NCBI RefSeq assembly: GCF_022701295.1
Contig: NZ_CP033204.1
Coordinates: 558,001-622,000 of the forward strand
DNA length: 64,000 bases
Direction: 5' to 3'
Source: Sphingopyxis sp. YF1
GTDB taxonomy: Bacteria > Pseudomonadota > Alphaproteobacteria > Sphingomonadales > Sphingomonadaceae
Positions within the stretch are counted from its first letter, which is position 1. Each line of letters begins with the position of its first letter. Made by a program: the position numbers and the translations under genes. The notes under the pieces are model-generated. The model made no database searches. It saw nothing but the letters and a program-made list of their open reading frames with translations, and was not told where the DNA came from. This document shows positions 45,106 through 53,804 of the stretch, piece after piece.

Positions 45106-45477
45106 TCAGTCGCCGGTGCCGCTGACCCACGCCAGCGCCGCGTCGCGATCCTGCGGTTCGAACACCCGATAGGAGATAAAGGGCAGCACCGCGCTTTCGA
45201 GCTTGGTCGCGGCGCGGATCCACGCCTGGTCGGCGACCACCGCGACGCGGCCGAAGCGGTTCAGCTTGCCGAGCAGCGGCATCGCCCGCGCCATATAGGC
45301 GCCCAGTCCCTTGAGCTCGATACCGTCGATCGAGTGCGTCTGGACAAAGACATGGACCTTGTCGTGGTGCGCCATGATGGCGTCGAGCCGGTCCATGATC
45401 CGGTCGAGCTCGTCACCGGTGATCCGGTCGGACAGGCTGACGGCCAGTACGTCGTCGGCGGTATCCAATATGTCCAT
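45106..45477 (-). CDS. SpoIIAA-like (STAS-type) protein
   Basis: 123 residues. The whole chain fits the SpoIIAA-like family: an N-terminal VLAVSLSDRITGDELDRIMDRLDAIM (core DRITGDELDRIMDRLDAI), a central KVHVFVQT strand, and FGRVAVVADQAWIRA with a C-terminal YRVFEPQDRDAALAWV. Function in non-sporulating bacteria is not known; some members bind small lipophilic ligands. It converges on the siroheme gene with nine bases between the stops. Confidence 0.8.
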   Translation of the reverse strand: MDILDTADDVLAVSLSDRITGDELDRIMDRLDAIMAHHDKVHVFVQTHSIDGIELKGLGAYMARAMPLLGKLNRFGRVAVVADQAWIRAATKLESAVLPFISYRVFEPQDRDAALAWVSGTGD

Positions 45478-45537
45478 GGGTCTTCCTTTCGCTGGTTCTT
45501 CTGACCGAAGGTCGCGAGGGTCGGCGCGTTCCGCGCG

Positions 45538-46488
45538 TCAGGGCGCGATCGCCAGCCCGTCGCCATTCTTGCCCGCCGCGATCCGGCGCAGCACCCGTCC
45601 GGTCGCGACGTCGATCTCGGCGACCCGGTCGTGCCCCGTCTCGGCGGCATAGAGCCGTTTCGAATCGGGGCTGAACAACAGGGTCACCTGTCCCTTGTCC
45701 TGCTCGCCCGACACGCTGATCACCTTCACCGCTTCGCGCGTCGCAGCGTCGAACAGGCTGATCGTGCCCGCCGCGATGTTGCTCGTCGCGATCAACCGCC
45801 CGTCGGGGCTCGCGAGTACGCGGATCGCCACCGGATCGACCGGTCGTTCGGCGACCTTTTCGCCGCTCGCCGTGTCCCACACCGACACGCGCGGCGCATC
45901 GAGGTCGCCGACCCATAGCTCGCGCCCGCCCTTCGCCAGCGCCAGCCCTTCGGGCTTGCCCCCGACCATCAGATCGCGCAGCTTCTTTGCGTCGGTCAGG
46001 TCGAGCACGCTCACCGTTCCCGAGGCGATATTGGCGGCATAGGCGGTGCGGTTGTCGGGCGCGACGACGATCATGTGCGTGCCTTGCTGTCCGGTCGCGA
46101 TCGAGGTCAGCGTCCCGTCGGGCGTCACCACCGCGACCGACTGGCTGCCCTCGGCGGTTGCCACCAGCCGCCCGTCGGCGAGCCACAGCAATCCGTGCGG
46201 GCGGCGGTTCGGGCTGAGGTCGATCGTGCGCAGCTTTTTCCGGGCCGCGATGTCGAATATGTCGATCGTCGTGCTGCCATAGGCGACGACCGCGGCCTGC
46301 TTTCCGTCGGCGGAAACCGCGATCTCGTGCGGCATTTTCCCGGTCGGCAGCCGCGCCAGTTCGGCGCCGCTGTCGAGCGCGATCAGGCTCAGCGTGTCCT
46401 CGCCCTTGTTGCCGACAAGCAGCGTCTCGGCGGCAGCGGGTGCGGCGGCGAGCAGCAGGACGCAAAAGGCGGCGATGGCGCGGTGCAT
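45538..46488 (-). CDS. Secreted YVTN/NHL-type beta-propeller protein
   Basis: 316 residues with a signal peptide (AIAAFCVLLLAAAPAAA, cleavage near 20). The mature protein is about seven repeats of roughly 42 residues, each with a pattern like PxxIAVSADGKxAAVVxYGSxTIxIFDI, typical of a seven-bladed propeller in the periplasm. Substrate or partner unknown. The start at 46488 is backed by GAGGGGAG upstream; the longer in-frame extension is antisense noise. It ends 60 bases before the SpoIIAA-like gene and is divergent from the 48-aa peptide gene. Confidence 0.88.
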   Translation of the reverse strand: MHRAIAAFCVLLLAAAPAAAETLLVGNKGEDTLSLIALDSGAELARLPTGKMPHEIAVSADGKQAAVVAYGSTTIDIFDIAARKKLRTIDLSPNRRPHGLLWLADGRLVATAEGSQSVAVVTPDGTLTSIATGQQGTHMIVVAPDNRTAYAANIASGTVSVLDLTDAKKLRDLMVGGKPEGLALAKGGRELWVGDLDAPRVSVWDTASGEKVAERPVDPVAIRVLASPDGRLIATSNIAAGTISLFDAATREAVKVISVSGEQDKGQVTLLFSPDSKRLYAAETGHDRVAEIDVATGRVLRRIAAGKNGDGLAIAP

Positions 46489-46662
46489 GTCGGCGTCTCC
46501 CCTCGGGTGGCGCTTCCATCCTATGCGGCGGTCCACGGGCGGCAAGCGCGCTTCGACCAACGACATCGCCCGACATTGCGATAAGTTAACTGGCGCCGAT
46601 CCGGGCTTCTCCGCACCTTGCGCGCGCGGCCAATCGACGCCGCTTTGCGTGGGGAGGGACCT

Positions 46663-46809
46663 ATGAACCTGCCATCGATCGATATCGATGCCATACCCTT
46701 GCTCGACACCGTCGTCGGGCTTTTCGGATCGTTCGCGACACCCGTCGCATCGTCGGGGCCTTCGATCTTCGAGGTGTCGGTCACCGTCGTGCTGATCATC
46801 TACGACTGA
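46663..46809 (+). CDS. 48-residue peptide, possible precursor peptide
   Basis: Read from an ATG with a very strong ribosome site (GGGGAGGGACCT). The sequence MNLPSIDIDAIPLLDTVVGL goes on as FGSFATPVASSGPSIFEVSV and ends TVVLIIYD: acidic and hydrophobic first half, small residues in the middle, beta-branched last third. It has no cysteine, lysine or arginine. It is not a typical signal peptide or transmembrane helix. A strong stem-loop without T run follows and separates it from the next four genes. Such a layout is typical of precursor peptides of ribosomally made natural products, which are needed in excess, but no known modifying enzyme class is adjacent apart from a cupin-like protein. A structural subunit is another option. 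Confidence 0.6.
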   Translation: MNLPSIDIDAIPLLDTVVGLFGSFATPVASSGPSIFEVSVTVVLIIYD

Positions 46810-46815
46810 CCGGGG

Positions 46816-46847
46816 CGCGGGTGCGGCATTCCCGTGCCGCACCCGCG
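46816..46847 (+). promoter_or_regulatory. Strong stem-loop between the 48-aa peptide gene and the HEAT-type gene
   Basis: CGCGGGTGCGGCA and TGCCGCACCCGCG form a perfect 13-bp stem with a six-base loop, seven bases after the peptide stop. No T run follows, so it looks like an mRNA-stability or attenuation element rather than a full terminator. Confidence 0.7.
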
Positions 46848-46856
46848 TCGCTCGCC

Positions 46857-47870
46857 ATGACCGGCATCTCGCGCCACGATCATTATCCGCACACCGACGG
46901 CAAGCGGCGCCGGGCGATCCGCCGTGCCGCGGGCACGCTCGCCGCCGGCTGGCGCGGAGCGGACGAAGCGCCCGGCGGGCTGCTCGCGGCGCTCGAAGCC
47001 GCAAGCGACCTTGCTCCCGACGATGCGATCGACCGGCTGCTTCCCTGGCTTGCCGACACCGGCTGGCTTCGCGCACGTATCGGCGCCGCGCTTTCCTTGC
47101 TCGCCGCTGATGCCTTCGCGCGTCCGCCGCTGCGCATCGTCGGCGGGGGCGGGGTGCCCGGCGGTATGATCCTCGCCGAACGCGGCGCGATTCGCCTGTC
47201 GTTGCAGCTCCTGCCGTTCGAGACTGCGGCGCCGCCGGCGACGGCGCTGTTCGTGCCCGGCCGCGCCGCGATCCGCGTGCTGGTCGCGGGCGGCGCCCGG
47301 CTGACGCTGCACCATGTTGCGCTCACCGCGATCGAGGAGGCCGGGGCGTTCACCGCCGCCGGGGCGGCGCCATGCCGAAACGATCCGCCGCGCGCGCTCC
47401 TCGACGGCGCGATGCTGCGCATCGACACCGCGCGGACGAGCTTCACCATCGCCGGCCCCGGCCCCGGCCCCGGCCGCGACGTGCTGCTGCTCGAACTCGT
47501 CGTCCAGCCGCCGTCGCCGCTGCCGATGCGCAGCTACGACCCCGGCAGCGGGCGGCTCATCCATGTCGCGGCGTCGCGCCGCGACAGCAGCTTTCGCCAG
47601 ATGGCGCTCGGCCTGCTGCGCGAAATGGGGCGCCGCGATGCTGCATCGCTCTTTGCCGCGGCGGTTGGTGCCGCGGATTTTGCCTCGCGCTGGGCGGCGA
47701 TGCGCGACTTCGTCGCACTCGACCCCGCCGCCGCCTTTCCGCACCTCGCCCGGATGGCGGCCGGCGATCCGCATCCCGAGGTGCGCCGCGCCGCGGCGTC
47801 GACGCTCGCGCTCTACCCGGCTTGTCCGGCAAACGCGCGCGACACGGGAAGTGCCGCATGCCGCGCCTGA
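46857..47870 (+). CDS. Protein of unknown function with HEAT-like C-terminus
   Basis: 337 residues, no signal peptide. The N-terminus (HDHYPHTDGKRRRAIRRA) is basic and His-rich. Residues 90-230 have many beta-strand-like segments (GGMILAERGAIRLSLQLLPFE, core MILAERGAIRLSLQLLP; AAIRVLVAGGARLTLHHVAL). The C-terminal 80 residues (FRQMALGLLREMGRRDAA, then MAAGDPHPEVRRAAASTLAL) look like HEAT/armadillo repeats, a protein-protein contact module. No catalytic motif is recognised. It overlaps the next gene by 13 bases, so the two are coupled. Confidence 0.7.
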   Translation: MTGISRHDHYPHTDGKRRRAIRRAAGTLAAGWRGADEAPGGLLAALEAASDLAPDDAIDRLLPWLADTGWLRARIGAALSLLAADAFARPPLRIVGGGGVPGGMILAERGAIRLSLQLLPFETAAPPATALFVPGRAAIRVLVAGGARLTLHHVALTAIEEAGAFTAAGAAPCRNDPPRALLDGAMLRIDTARTSFTIAGPGPGPGRDVLLLELVVQPPSPLPMRSYDPGSGRLIHVAASRRDSSFRQMALGLLREMGRRDAASLFAAAVGAADFASRWAAMRDFVALDPAAAFPHLARMAAGDPHPEVRRAAASTLALYPACPANARDTGSAACRA

Positions 47871-48790
47871 TCGATCCGCCGTCGGCGCCGGTGCTCGATC
47901 TCGGGGAAGTCGCGGCGCGGCTCGACGAAAGCGGGGTCGACCTGGTGCGCGAGGACGGGCTCGCGCACGCCGCGGCGCTCCTCGCGGGCCTCGCGCGGAA
48001 CCGCAATTTTCTCGCCGACCATGTCATCGCCGAGCTCAAGGCGAGCTTTGCGGGGCAGCTCGAACTCAGTCGCTATTCGGCGCAGGTGCTTGTCCTCCAC
48101 CGCAGCCCGCGCGGTTTCTTCCTGCGCGCCAATCTCTGGCCCGCCATATCCGACGCCGCCTATACCGCGAGCGGCCCTGCCGCCTTCGCCTACGGTCTGC
48201 CGCACGACCATAATTTCAGCTTCCTGACGACGGGTTACTGGGGCCCCGGCTATGTCAGCGACTATTACCACTATGACGCCGAAGCGGTCGACGGGCGCCT
48301 CGGCGAGCCGCTGAACCTCCGCTTCGTCGAGCGCAGCCAGCTCGCGGAGGGCCGGATGATGCTCTACCGCGCGCACCGCGACGTCCACAGCCAGCTCCCG
48401 CCCGAACGCCTTTCGGTCAGCCTGAACATCATGGAAGAGGGCGAGCATATCCCCTGGCGCGACCAATATATCGTCGACCTCGACCATAAGAGCGACGCGC
48501 GCGGCACGATCGCGCGGCGTCCGACGCTGACGCAGGCCGAAATGCTGCTGCGCTGCGCCGCCCACCTCGCCGACGACGGAAAGGATATCGCCGAGCAATT
48601 CGCGAAGGCGCACCCGGTGCCGCGGGTGCGGGCCAACGCCATCGCGGCGCTGGCGGCGGTGGAGCGGGATGCCGCGCGCGTGGCGGTCCTCGAACGTGGG
48701 CTCGGCGATTGCGACGCACGCGTGCGCGACGATTGCGCACGCTGGCTGGAGGTCGTGCCGGACTTTTCCGAAATTATTGCATCTTGTTAA
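47858..48790 (+). CDS. Cupin-like protein (cysteine-dioxygenase-like) with HEAT-like tail
   Basis: 310 residues. The centre has LPHDHNFSFLTTGYWGPGY (about 108-126) and later MMLYRAHRDVHSQLPPERLS (about 167-186), spaced like the two metal-binding motifs of cupins; the second resembles the H...S-SLH block of cysteine dioxygenase. His110, His112 and His173 or His177 could bind iron. After residue 240 a HEAT-like segment occurs (VRANAIAALAAVERD, RVRDDCARWLEVVP), echoing the upstream protein. Iron-dependent oxidation of a peptide or small thiol is possible but is inference. Confidence 0.65.
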   Translation: MPRLIDPPSAPVLDLGEVAARLDESGVDLVREDGLAHAAALLAGLARNRNFLADHVIAELKASFAGQLELSRYSAQVLVLHRSPRGFFLRANLWPAISDAAYTASGPAAFAYGLPHDHNFSFLTTGYWGPGYVSDYYHYDAEAVDGRLGEPLNLRFVERSQLAEGRMMLYRAHRDVHSQLPPERLSVSLNIMEEGEHIPWRDQYIVDLDHKSDARGTIARRPTLTQAEMLLRCAAHLADDGKDIAEQFAKAHPVPRVRANAIAALAAVERDAARVAVLERGLGDCDARVRDDCARWLEVVPDFSEIIASC

Positions 48791-48866
48791 TCGCGCGAGC
48801 GTGACCCTATGAGGGGTCAGGACGGCAAACGTGGGGTGCGCCGTCCAGGGGAGCTTTGACCCGATC

Positions 48867-49553
48867 ATGATGCCATCGCCGTCCCTGTGGCCGACGCCGC
48901 CGTTGCTGGCGGGCGAATGGCACGATCTCGATCCCGTCCTGACCGGCGAATTGCGGCAGTTGCTCGTCTCGTCGCAGATCCGCTGTTTCCCGCTGGTCAA
49001 TGCGGGGAGCATGGCGGCCTATCGCGTCCGCCCGCTGCCCTTCTGGCCCGGCTGGATGTGGATCGACGCGCTCGTCGAAACGCGCACCGGCCCTGCGACC
49101 GCGGCCTTCCTTTACGGCCCCCATGGGGCGCACGCGCTCGACGGAACGTCGGCGCTGGTCCATGACATCAACGACAGCGGGCTGCTCGACGTGTCGACCG
49201 CCGAAAACGCCTGTGACTATCTTCGCTTTTTCTGCGGTGCGGTGCGCGGCGAGGAAGGCCCCTTCTACCTCATCGAAAGCGCCGATCGTTTCGCCGCGCT
49301 CACCGGTGTCGCGCTCGATGTCTCGCTCGCGGCGCTGGCCGGTCCCGTGACGGCGCGAAAGTCGGTCGATGGCTGGCGGCTCGATGCGCTGGTGCACTAT
49401 GGCGGCGCGGCATTCAGCAGCCGTTTTTCGCTCAACGCCATGGGGATGATCGAAATGATCAACGACGAGCCGCTTTCGGGCGACGTGCCGCCCGTGCCGA
49501 TCGCCTTCGACGGACTCCTCGCGCGGCTAGCCGGCCCGGAGGGGCTGCTGTGA
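48867..49553 (+). CDS. Protein of unknown function in the VirD4-like ATPase operon
   Basis: About 228 residues; the start may be 48867, 48870 or a GTG at 48831. It is a soluble mixed alpha/beta protein with ENACDYLRFFCGAVRGEEGPF and WRLDALVHYGGAAFSSRFSL as its most characteristic stretches. I know no family for it. Its TGA overlaps the GTG of the ATPase gene (GTGA), so the two should be made together. A small palindrome TGACCC...GGGTCA lies at 48802-48819 in the gap after the cupin-like gene and could be a regulatory site. Confidence 0.65.
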   Translation: MMPSPSLWPTPPLLAGEWHDLDPVLTGELRQLLVSSQIRCFPLVNAGSMAAYRVRPLPFWPGWMWIDALVETRTGPATAAFLYGPHGAHALDGTSALVHDINDSGLLDVSTAENACDYLRFFCGAVRGEEGPFYLIESADRFAALTGVALDVSLAALAGPVTARKSVDGWRLDALVHYGGAAFSSRFSLNAMGMIEMINDEPLSGDVPPVPIAFDGLLARLAGPEGLL

Positions 49554-51058
49554 GCCGCGCGGCGGATCAGTTCGGCGCCCAGTCGCCGTCGACGCTGCGC
49601 CTGCCCGACACCGTCGACGGCGAAGGCCTGCTCGTCGGCTGGTCGCTCGAAACGCGCCATGTACAGCGGCCGATGGGGTTCAGCTTCGGCGCCGCGACCA
49701 CCGCACCGCGCGATGCCGTGCCGATCCTGCTGGAGGGGGAGGGGCATCTGATCACCATCGCCCCGACGGGTGCCGGCAAGGGGGTTGGCTGCGTCGTTCC
49801 GGCGCTGCTGCGCCACCGCGGCCCGGCGATCGTCATCGACCCGAAGGGCGAAAATGCGGCGATCACCGCGCGCTGCCGCCGCGAGATGGGGCAAAAGGTG
49901 ATCGTGCTCGACCCGATGGGGATCACGGCTTTTGCGGGCGATGCGCTCAACCCGCTCGACCTGATCGACCCCTATTCGGCGAACGCCGTCGACGAGGCGC
50001 ATGTCGTGATCGATCAACTGCTGGCGTTCAGCGAAAGCGATCGCGACCGTTTCTGGCTCGGCCGCGCGCGTCAATTGCTCGTCGGGGTGCTGTTCCACCT
50101 TCTCACCGACCTGCCGCGCGACCAGCATAATCTGGCCGAATTTCGGGGGCTGGTGAACCGCGCCGCGGGTGACGCGTCCGAACTGATCGCCGCGCTCGAA
50201 GCCTCGCGCCATCCCGAGGCTCGCGCGACCGGGCGGTTGTTCGCGATCGACGCAAAGGAGACGATCGGCGGCATCGTTTCCTTTGCGCAAGAGGCGACCG
50301 ATTTCATGCGCGGCCCCGCGCAACAGGCCGCGACGGGGCATTCGAGCATCGATTTCGACGCGGTGACGCTGGGCGAGCCGCTGACCATCTATATCGTCAT
50401 GCCGCCGCATATGCTGCTGTCCCACGGCCGGTTGCTGCGGCTATGGGTCGGCGCGCTGATGACCGCGATCATGCGCCGCCGCTCGAAACCCGAATTGTCG
50501 ACGCTGTTCGTGCTCGACGAGGCGGCGCAACTCGGCAGCTTCAACGAATTGCGCCAGGCGGTGACCCTGCTGCGCGGCTATGGCCTCCAGACCTGGAGCT
50601 TCTGGCAGGACGCCTCGCAGCTCCGGCACCTCTATCCCGACGACTGGCAGACGATGGTGAACAACAGCAAGGTCGTGCAATGTTTCGGCGCCAACACCAT
50701 GCTCGCGGCGCGTTCGATGGCCGAACTTGTCGGGCACGGCGATCCGCTTGGCGTGCTGCAACTGCCGCCCGACGAAATGCTGCTCCAGGTCGCGGGCGAC
50801 GAGGCGGTGGTAGCGAAGGTGCCCAATTACCGCACTGACCCCGCCTTCGGCGCCCTGTTCGACACCAATCCCTATCACGACCCCGGTACCGACGCGCTCG
50901 GCGTGCCGCGCACGCCGCTGTTCGAATATGTCCGCCCGCCGCGAACCTCGCCGCGTCCGGCCTTCGCCCCCTCGCCGTTCAGCGATCCCCCGCTGGCGAG
51001 CCACCAGTTGATGGCGCGGCGGATTCTGAACGCGATCGGAGGCAGCGGAAGCGCCTGA
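49550..51058 (+). CDS. VirD4/TraG-like type IV coupling ATPase lacking membrane anchors
   Basis: 502 residues. It has the core of the type IV secretion coupling family: Walker A TIAPTGAGKGVG (about 71-82), VIDPKGENAA, VIVLDPMG, a Walker B-like LFVLDEAAQLG, the RQAVTLLRGYGLQTWSFWQDASQL sensor region (core LLRGYGLQTWSFWQDASQL) and the VVQCFGANTM segment. The usual two N-terminal transmembrane helices are missing; the chain begins with a soluble 65-residue part. No relaxase, VirB or pilus genes are near, so it is not part of a visible conjugation system. It is the last gene of the five-gene unknown cluster. Confidence 0.85.
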   Translation: MSRAADQFGAQSPSTLRLPDTVDGEGLLVGWSLETRHVQRPMGFSFGAATTAPRDAVPILLEGEGHLITIAPTGAGKGVGCVVPALLRHRGPAIVIDPKGENAAITARCRREMGQKVIVLDPMGITAFAGDALNPLDLIDPYSANAVDEAHVVIDQLLAFSESDRDRFWLGRARQLLVGVLFHLLTDLPRDQHNLAEFRGLVNRAAGDASELIAALEASRHPEARATGRLFAIDAKETIGGIVSFAQEATDFMRGPAQQAATGHSSIDFDAVTLGEPLTIYIVMPPHMLLSHGRLLRLWVGALMTAIMRRRSKPELSTLFVLDEAAQLGSFNELRQAVTLLRGYGLQTWSFWQDASQLRHLYPDDWQTMVNNSKVVQCFGANTMLAARSMAELVGHGDPLGVLQLPPDEMLLQVAGDEAVVAKVPNYRTDPAFGALFDTNPYHDPGTDALGVPRTPLFEYVRPPRTSPRPAFAPSPFSDPPLASHQLMARRILNAIGGSGSA

Positions 51059-51115
51059 TCGTGCGTCGCCGAGTCCCTGCTGACAGCGCCGCTTTCCCCT
51101 GCTAACGCGCCGCGC

Positions 51116-52939
51116 ATGACAACGCCTCTTTCGCACATTCGCAATTTTTCGATCATCGCGCACATCGACCATGGCAAGTCGACGCTCGCCGACCGGCTGA
51201 TTCAATTCACCGGCGGGCTGACCGCGCGCGAAATGTCGGCGCAGGTCCTCGACAATATGGATATCGAGAAGGAGCGCGGGATCACGATCAAGGCGCAGAC
51301 GGTGCGCCTCAAATATACCGCGAAGGACGGCGAGACCTACGAGCTCAACCTGATGGACACGCCGGGCCACGTCGACTTCGCCTATGAAGTCTCGCGGTCG
51401 CTCGCCGCGTGCGAGGGCGCTCTCCTCGTCGTCGACGCCGCGCAGGGGGTCGAGGCGCAGACGCTCGCCAACGTCTATCAGTCGATCGAGCATGATCACG
51501 AGATCGTGCCGGTGATCAACAAGATCGACCTGCCCGCGGCCGACGTCGACAAGGTGAAGGCCGAGATCGAGGACATCATCGGGCTACCCGCCGACGACGC
51601 GGTGCTCGCCAGCGCCAAGTCGGGGATCGGCATCGAGGAATGCCTCGAGGCGATCGTGACGAAGATTCCGCCGCCGAAGGGCGACGCCGCGGCGCCGCTG
51701 CTCGCGATGCTCGTCGACAGCTGGTACGATCCCTATCTGGGCGTCGTCATCCTCGTCCGCGTCGTCGACGGCCTGCTCAAGAAGGGGCAGCAGATCAAGT
51801 TCATGCAGGCGGGCACCACCCACCTGATCGACCGCGTCGGCTGCTTCACGCCGAAGCGCGAGGAGCTGACCGAGATCGGCCCGGGCGAGATCGGCTTCAT
51901 CACCGCGCAGATCAAGGACGTCGCGCAGGCGCGCGTCGGCGACACCGTCACCGACGCGAAGAAGCCCGCCGCGGCGCCGCTGCCGGGGTTCAAGGAAGTT
52001 CAGCCGGTCGTCTTCTGCGGCCTGTTCCCGACCGACGCGAACGACTTCGAGAAACTCCGCGAGAGCATCCAGAAGCTCCGCCTCAACGACGCGAGCTTCT
52101 CGTTCGAGATGGAAAGCTCGGCCGCGCTCGGTTTCGGCTTTCGCTGCGGCTTTCTTGGCCTGCTTCACCTCGAGATCATCCAGGAGCGGCTCAGCCGCGA
52201 ATATGATCTCGATCTGATCACCACCGCGCCGTCGGTGGTCTACAAGCTCAAGCTCGGACACACCAAGAATGAGGCGGCGAAGGAGATCGAACTCCACAAC
52301 CCCGCCGACATGCCCGACCCGAACCGCATCGACGAGATCGAGGAACCGTGGATCGAGGCGGTGATCTATGTCCCCGACGATTATCTCGGCCCGATCCTGA
52401 AACTGTGCCAGGACCGCCGCGGAGTGCAGAAGAATCTGACCTATGTCGGCGGTCGCGCGCAGATCACCTATGAACTGCCGCTCAACGAGGTGGTGTTCGA
52501 CTTCTACGACCGGCTGAAGAGCATTTCGCGCGGCTATGCGTCGTTCGACTATCACCAGATCGGCCACCGTCCCGGCGACCTCGTCAAGATGAGCATCCTC
52601 GTCAACAACGAGCCCGTCGACGCGCTGTCGATGATCGTGCACCGCAGTTCGGCGGAAAGCCGCGGCCGCGGCATGTGCGAGCGGCTCAAGGACCTGATCC
52701 CGCGCCACATGTTCAAGATCCCGATCCAGGCCGCGATCGGCGGCAAGGTGATCGCCCGCGAAACCATCGCCGCGCTGCGCAAGGACGTGACCGCCAAATG
52801 CTACGGCGGCGACGCGACCCGCAAGAAGAAGCTCCTCGAAAAGCAGAAAGAGGGCAAGAAGCGGATGCGCGAATACGGCAACGTCAACATCCCGCAGGAA
52901 GCCTTCATCGCCGCGCTCCGCATGGGCGACGACGCCTGA
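51116..52939 (+). CDS. lepA: Elongation factor 4 (LepA), ribosome-associated GTPase
   Basis: 607 residues, about standard length. G1 is in [16 protein letters not shown]2/G3 in [12 protein letters not shown] and DTPGHVDF, G4 in NKIDLP. The LepA-specific C-terminal domain is seen in [15 protein letters not shown] and [18 protein letters not shown]. It binds ribosomes and helps translation under stress. The start at 51116 gives a [19 protein letters not shown] beginning, as in other LepA proteins; there is little ribosome site. Confidence 0.98.
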   Translation: MTTPLSHIRNFSIIAHIDHGKSTLADRLIQFTGGLTAREMSAQVLDNMDIEKERGITIKAQTVRLKYTAKDGETYELNLMDTPGHVDFAYEVSRSLAACEGALLVVDAAQGVEAQTLANVYQSIEHDHEIVPVINKIDLPAADVDKVKAEIEDIIGLPADDAVLASAKSGIGIEECLEAIVTKIPPPKGDAAAPLLAMLVDSWYDPYLGVVILVRVVDGLLKKGQQIKFMQAGTTHLIDRVGCFTPKREELTEIGPGEIGFITAQIKDVAQARVGDTVTDAKKPAAAPLPGFKEVQPVVFCGLFPTDANDFEKLRESIQKLRLNDASFSFEMESSAALGFGFRCGFLGLLHLEIIQERLSREYDLDLITTAPSVVYKLKLGHTKNEAAKEIELHNPADMPDPNRIDEIEEPWIEAVIYVPDDYLGPILKLCQDRRGVQKNLTYVGGRAQITYELPLNEVVFDFYDRLKSISRGYASFDYHQIGHRPGDLVKMSILVNNEPVDALSMIVHRSSAESRGRGMCERLKDLIPRHMFKIPIQAAIGGKVIARETIAALRKDVTAKCYGGDATRKKKLLEKQKEGKKRMREYGNVNIPQEAFIAALRMGDDA

Positions 52940-52966
52940 TCGATTCCTGCCGTCCATAGCGAGGCG

Positions 52967-52994
52967 GCCGGCTTTCCCGCGCAGGGAAGCCGGC
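52967..52994 (+). terminator. Hairpin after lepA
   Basis: GCCGGCTTTCCC and GGGAAGCCGGC, 11 bp with one bulged base and a five-base loop. No T run, so a weak or rho-assisted terminator for lepA, 28 bases after its stop; it may also limit read-through of the converging hydrolase gene. Confidence 0.5.
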
Positions 52995-53019
52995 GCGCCC
53001 GGTTTGGGAACGGCAGGGC

Positions 53020-53646
53020 CTATTGGCCCTGTGTCAGCCGCGTGTGGCTGGTGATCAGGTTGCGATAGTCGGGGATGTGCGCCGAAAACAGCGCGCCCAG
53101 TCCTTCGACGTCATTGCGCCAGTCGCGGTGCAGTTCGCACGCGACGCCGAACCAGCTCATCAACTGCACGCCCGCTTCGGCCATGCGGTTCCACGCCGCG
53201 TCGCGCGTGATCGGATTGAACGTGCCCGACGCGTCCGTGACGACGAATACCTCATATCCCTCGGCGATCGCGGACAGCGCGGGAAAGGCGACGCAAACCT
53301 CGGTGACGACGCCCGCGATCAGCAACTGCTTCTTGCCGGTCGCCTTCACCGCGGCGACGAAGTCCGGATTGTCCCACGCGTTGATCTGGCCCGGACGCGC
53401 AATGTAGGGGGCGTCGGGAAACTGCTCTTTCAGTTCGGGGACCAGCGGACCGTTGGGGCCATCCTCGAAACTGGTCGTCAGGATCGTCGGCAGCTGGAAA
53501 TAGTCGGCGATGTCGCCGAGCGCGAGGACGTTGTTCTTGAACTTGTCGGGGTCGAAGTCGCGTACCAGCGACAGCAAGCCGGTCTGATGATCGACCAGCA
53601 GCACCGCAACATCATCCTTGTCGAGGCGGACATAGGGCTTGGACAT
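53020..53646 (-). CDS. YcaC-like isochorismatase-family hydrolase
   Basis: 208 residues. Cysteine-hydrolase fold with VLLVDHQTGLLS (catalytic Asp), TSFEDGPNGPLVPEL, typical of the YcaC group, and the nucleophile Cys in AGVVTEVCVAFPAL (about 118). YcaC proteins form octamers and their substrate is unknown. Strong ribosome site AGGAG. It follows the pirin gene in the same direction, a pairing common in proteobacteria, and both are divergent from a LysR gene. Confidence 0.9.
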   Translation of the reverse strand: MSKPYVRLDKDDVAVLLVDHQTGLLSLVRDFDPDKFKNNVLALGDIADYFQLPTILTTSFEDGPNGPLVPELKEQFPDAPYIARPGQINAWDNPDFVAAVKATGKKQLLIAGVVTEVCVAFPALSAIAEGYEVFVVTDASGTFNPITRDAAWNRMAEAGVQLMSWFGVACELHRDWRNDVEGLGALFSAHIPDYRNLITSHTRLTQGQ

Positions 53647-53767
53647 GCTGTTTCTCCTTGGGTGTCGGGCGCTCGTCATCACCGGGCCCGACGGCGCGCG
53701 CCGGCCGGCAGCGAAGACGGCGCGAGCGCATCGCCGTCCGGTTTCGAATAGAAGGGGGGAGGGGGAG

Positions 53768-53796
53768 AAGGCGGCGCTCGCCGATGGCGCCGCCTT
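53768..53796 (-). terminator. Hairpin after the pirin gene
   Basis: AAGGCGGCGC and GCGCCGCCTT make a perfect 10-bp stem, nine bases past the pirin stop on the minus strand, followed by a C/T-rich tract (CTCCCCCTCCCCCC). It may reduce expression of the downstream YcaC-like gene. Confidence 0.55.
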
Positions 53797-53804
53797 CCCC
53801 TGGG

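Noticed and set aside
48802..48819. Terminator between the cupin-like and unknown genes
   Set aside because: The TGACCC/GGGTCA stem is short and no T run follows; it is better seen as a possible protein-binding site.
49550..51058. Integrative conjugative element
   Set aside because: Only the coupling-type ATPase is seen; no relaxase, VirB, integrase or attachment repeats in the window, and housekeeping genes (lepA) follow directly.
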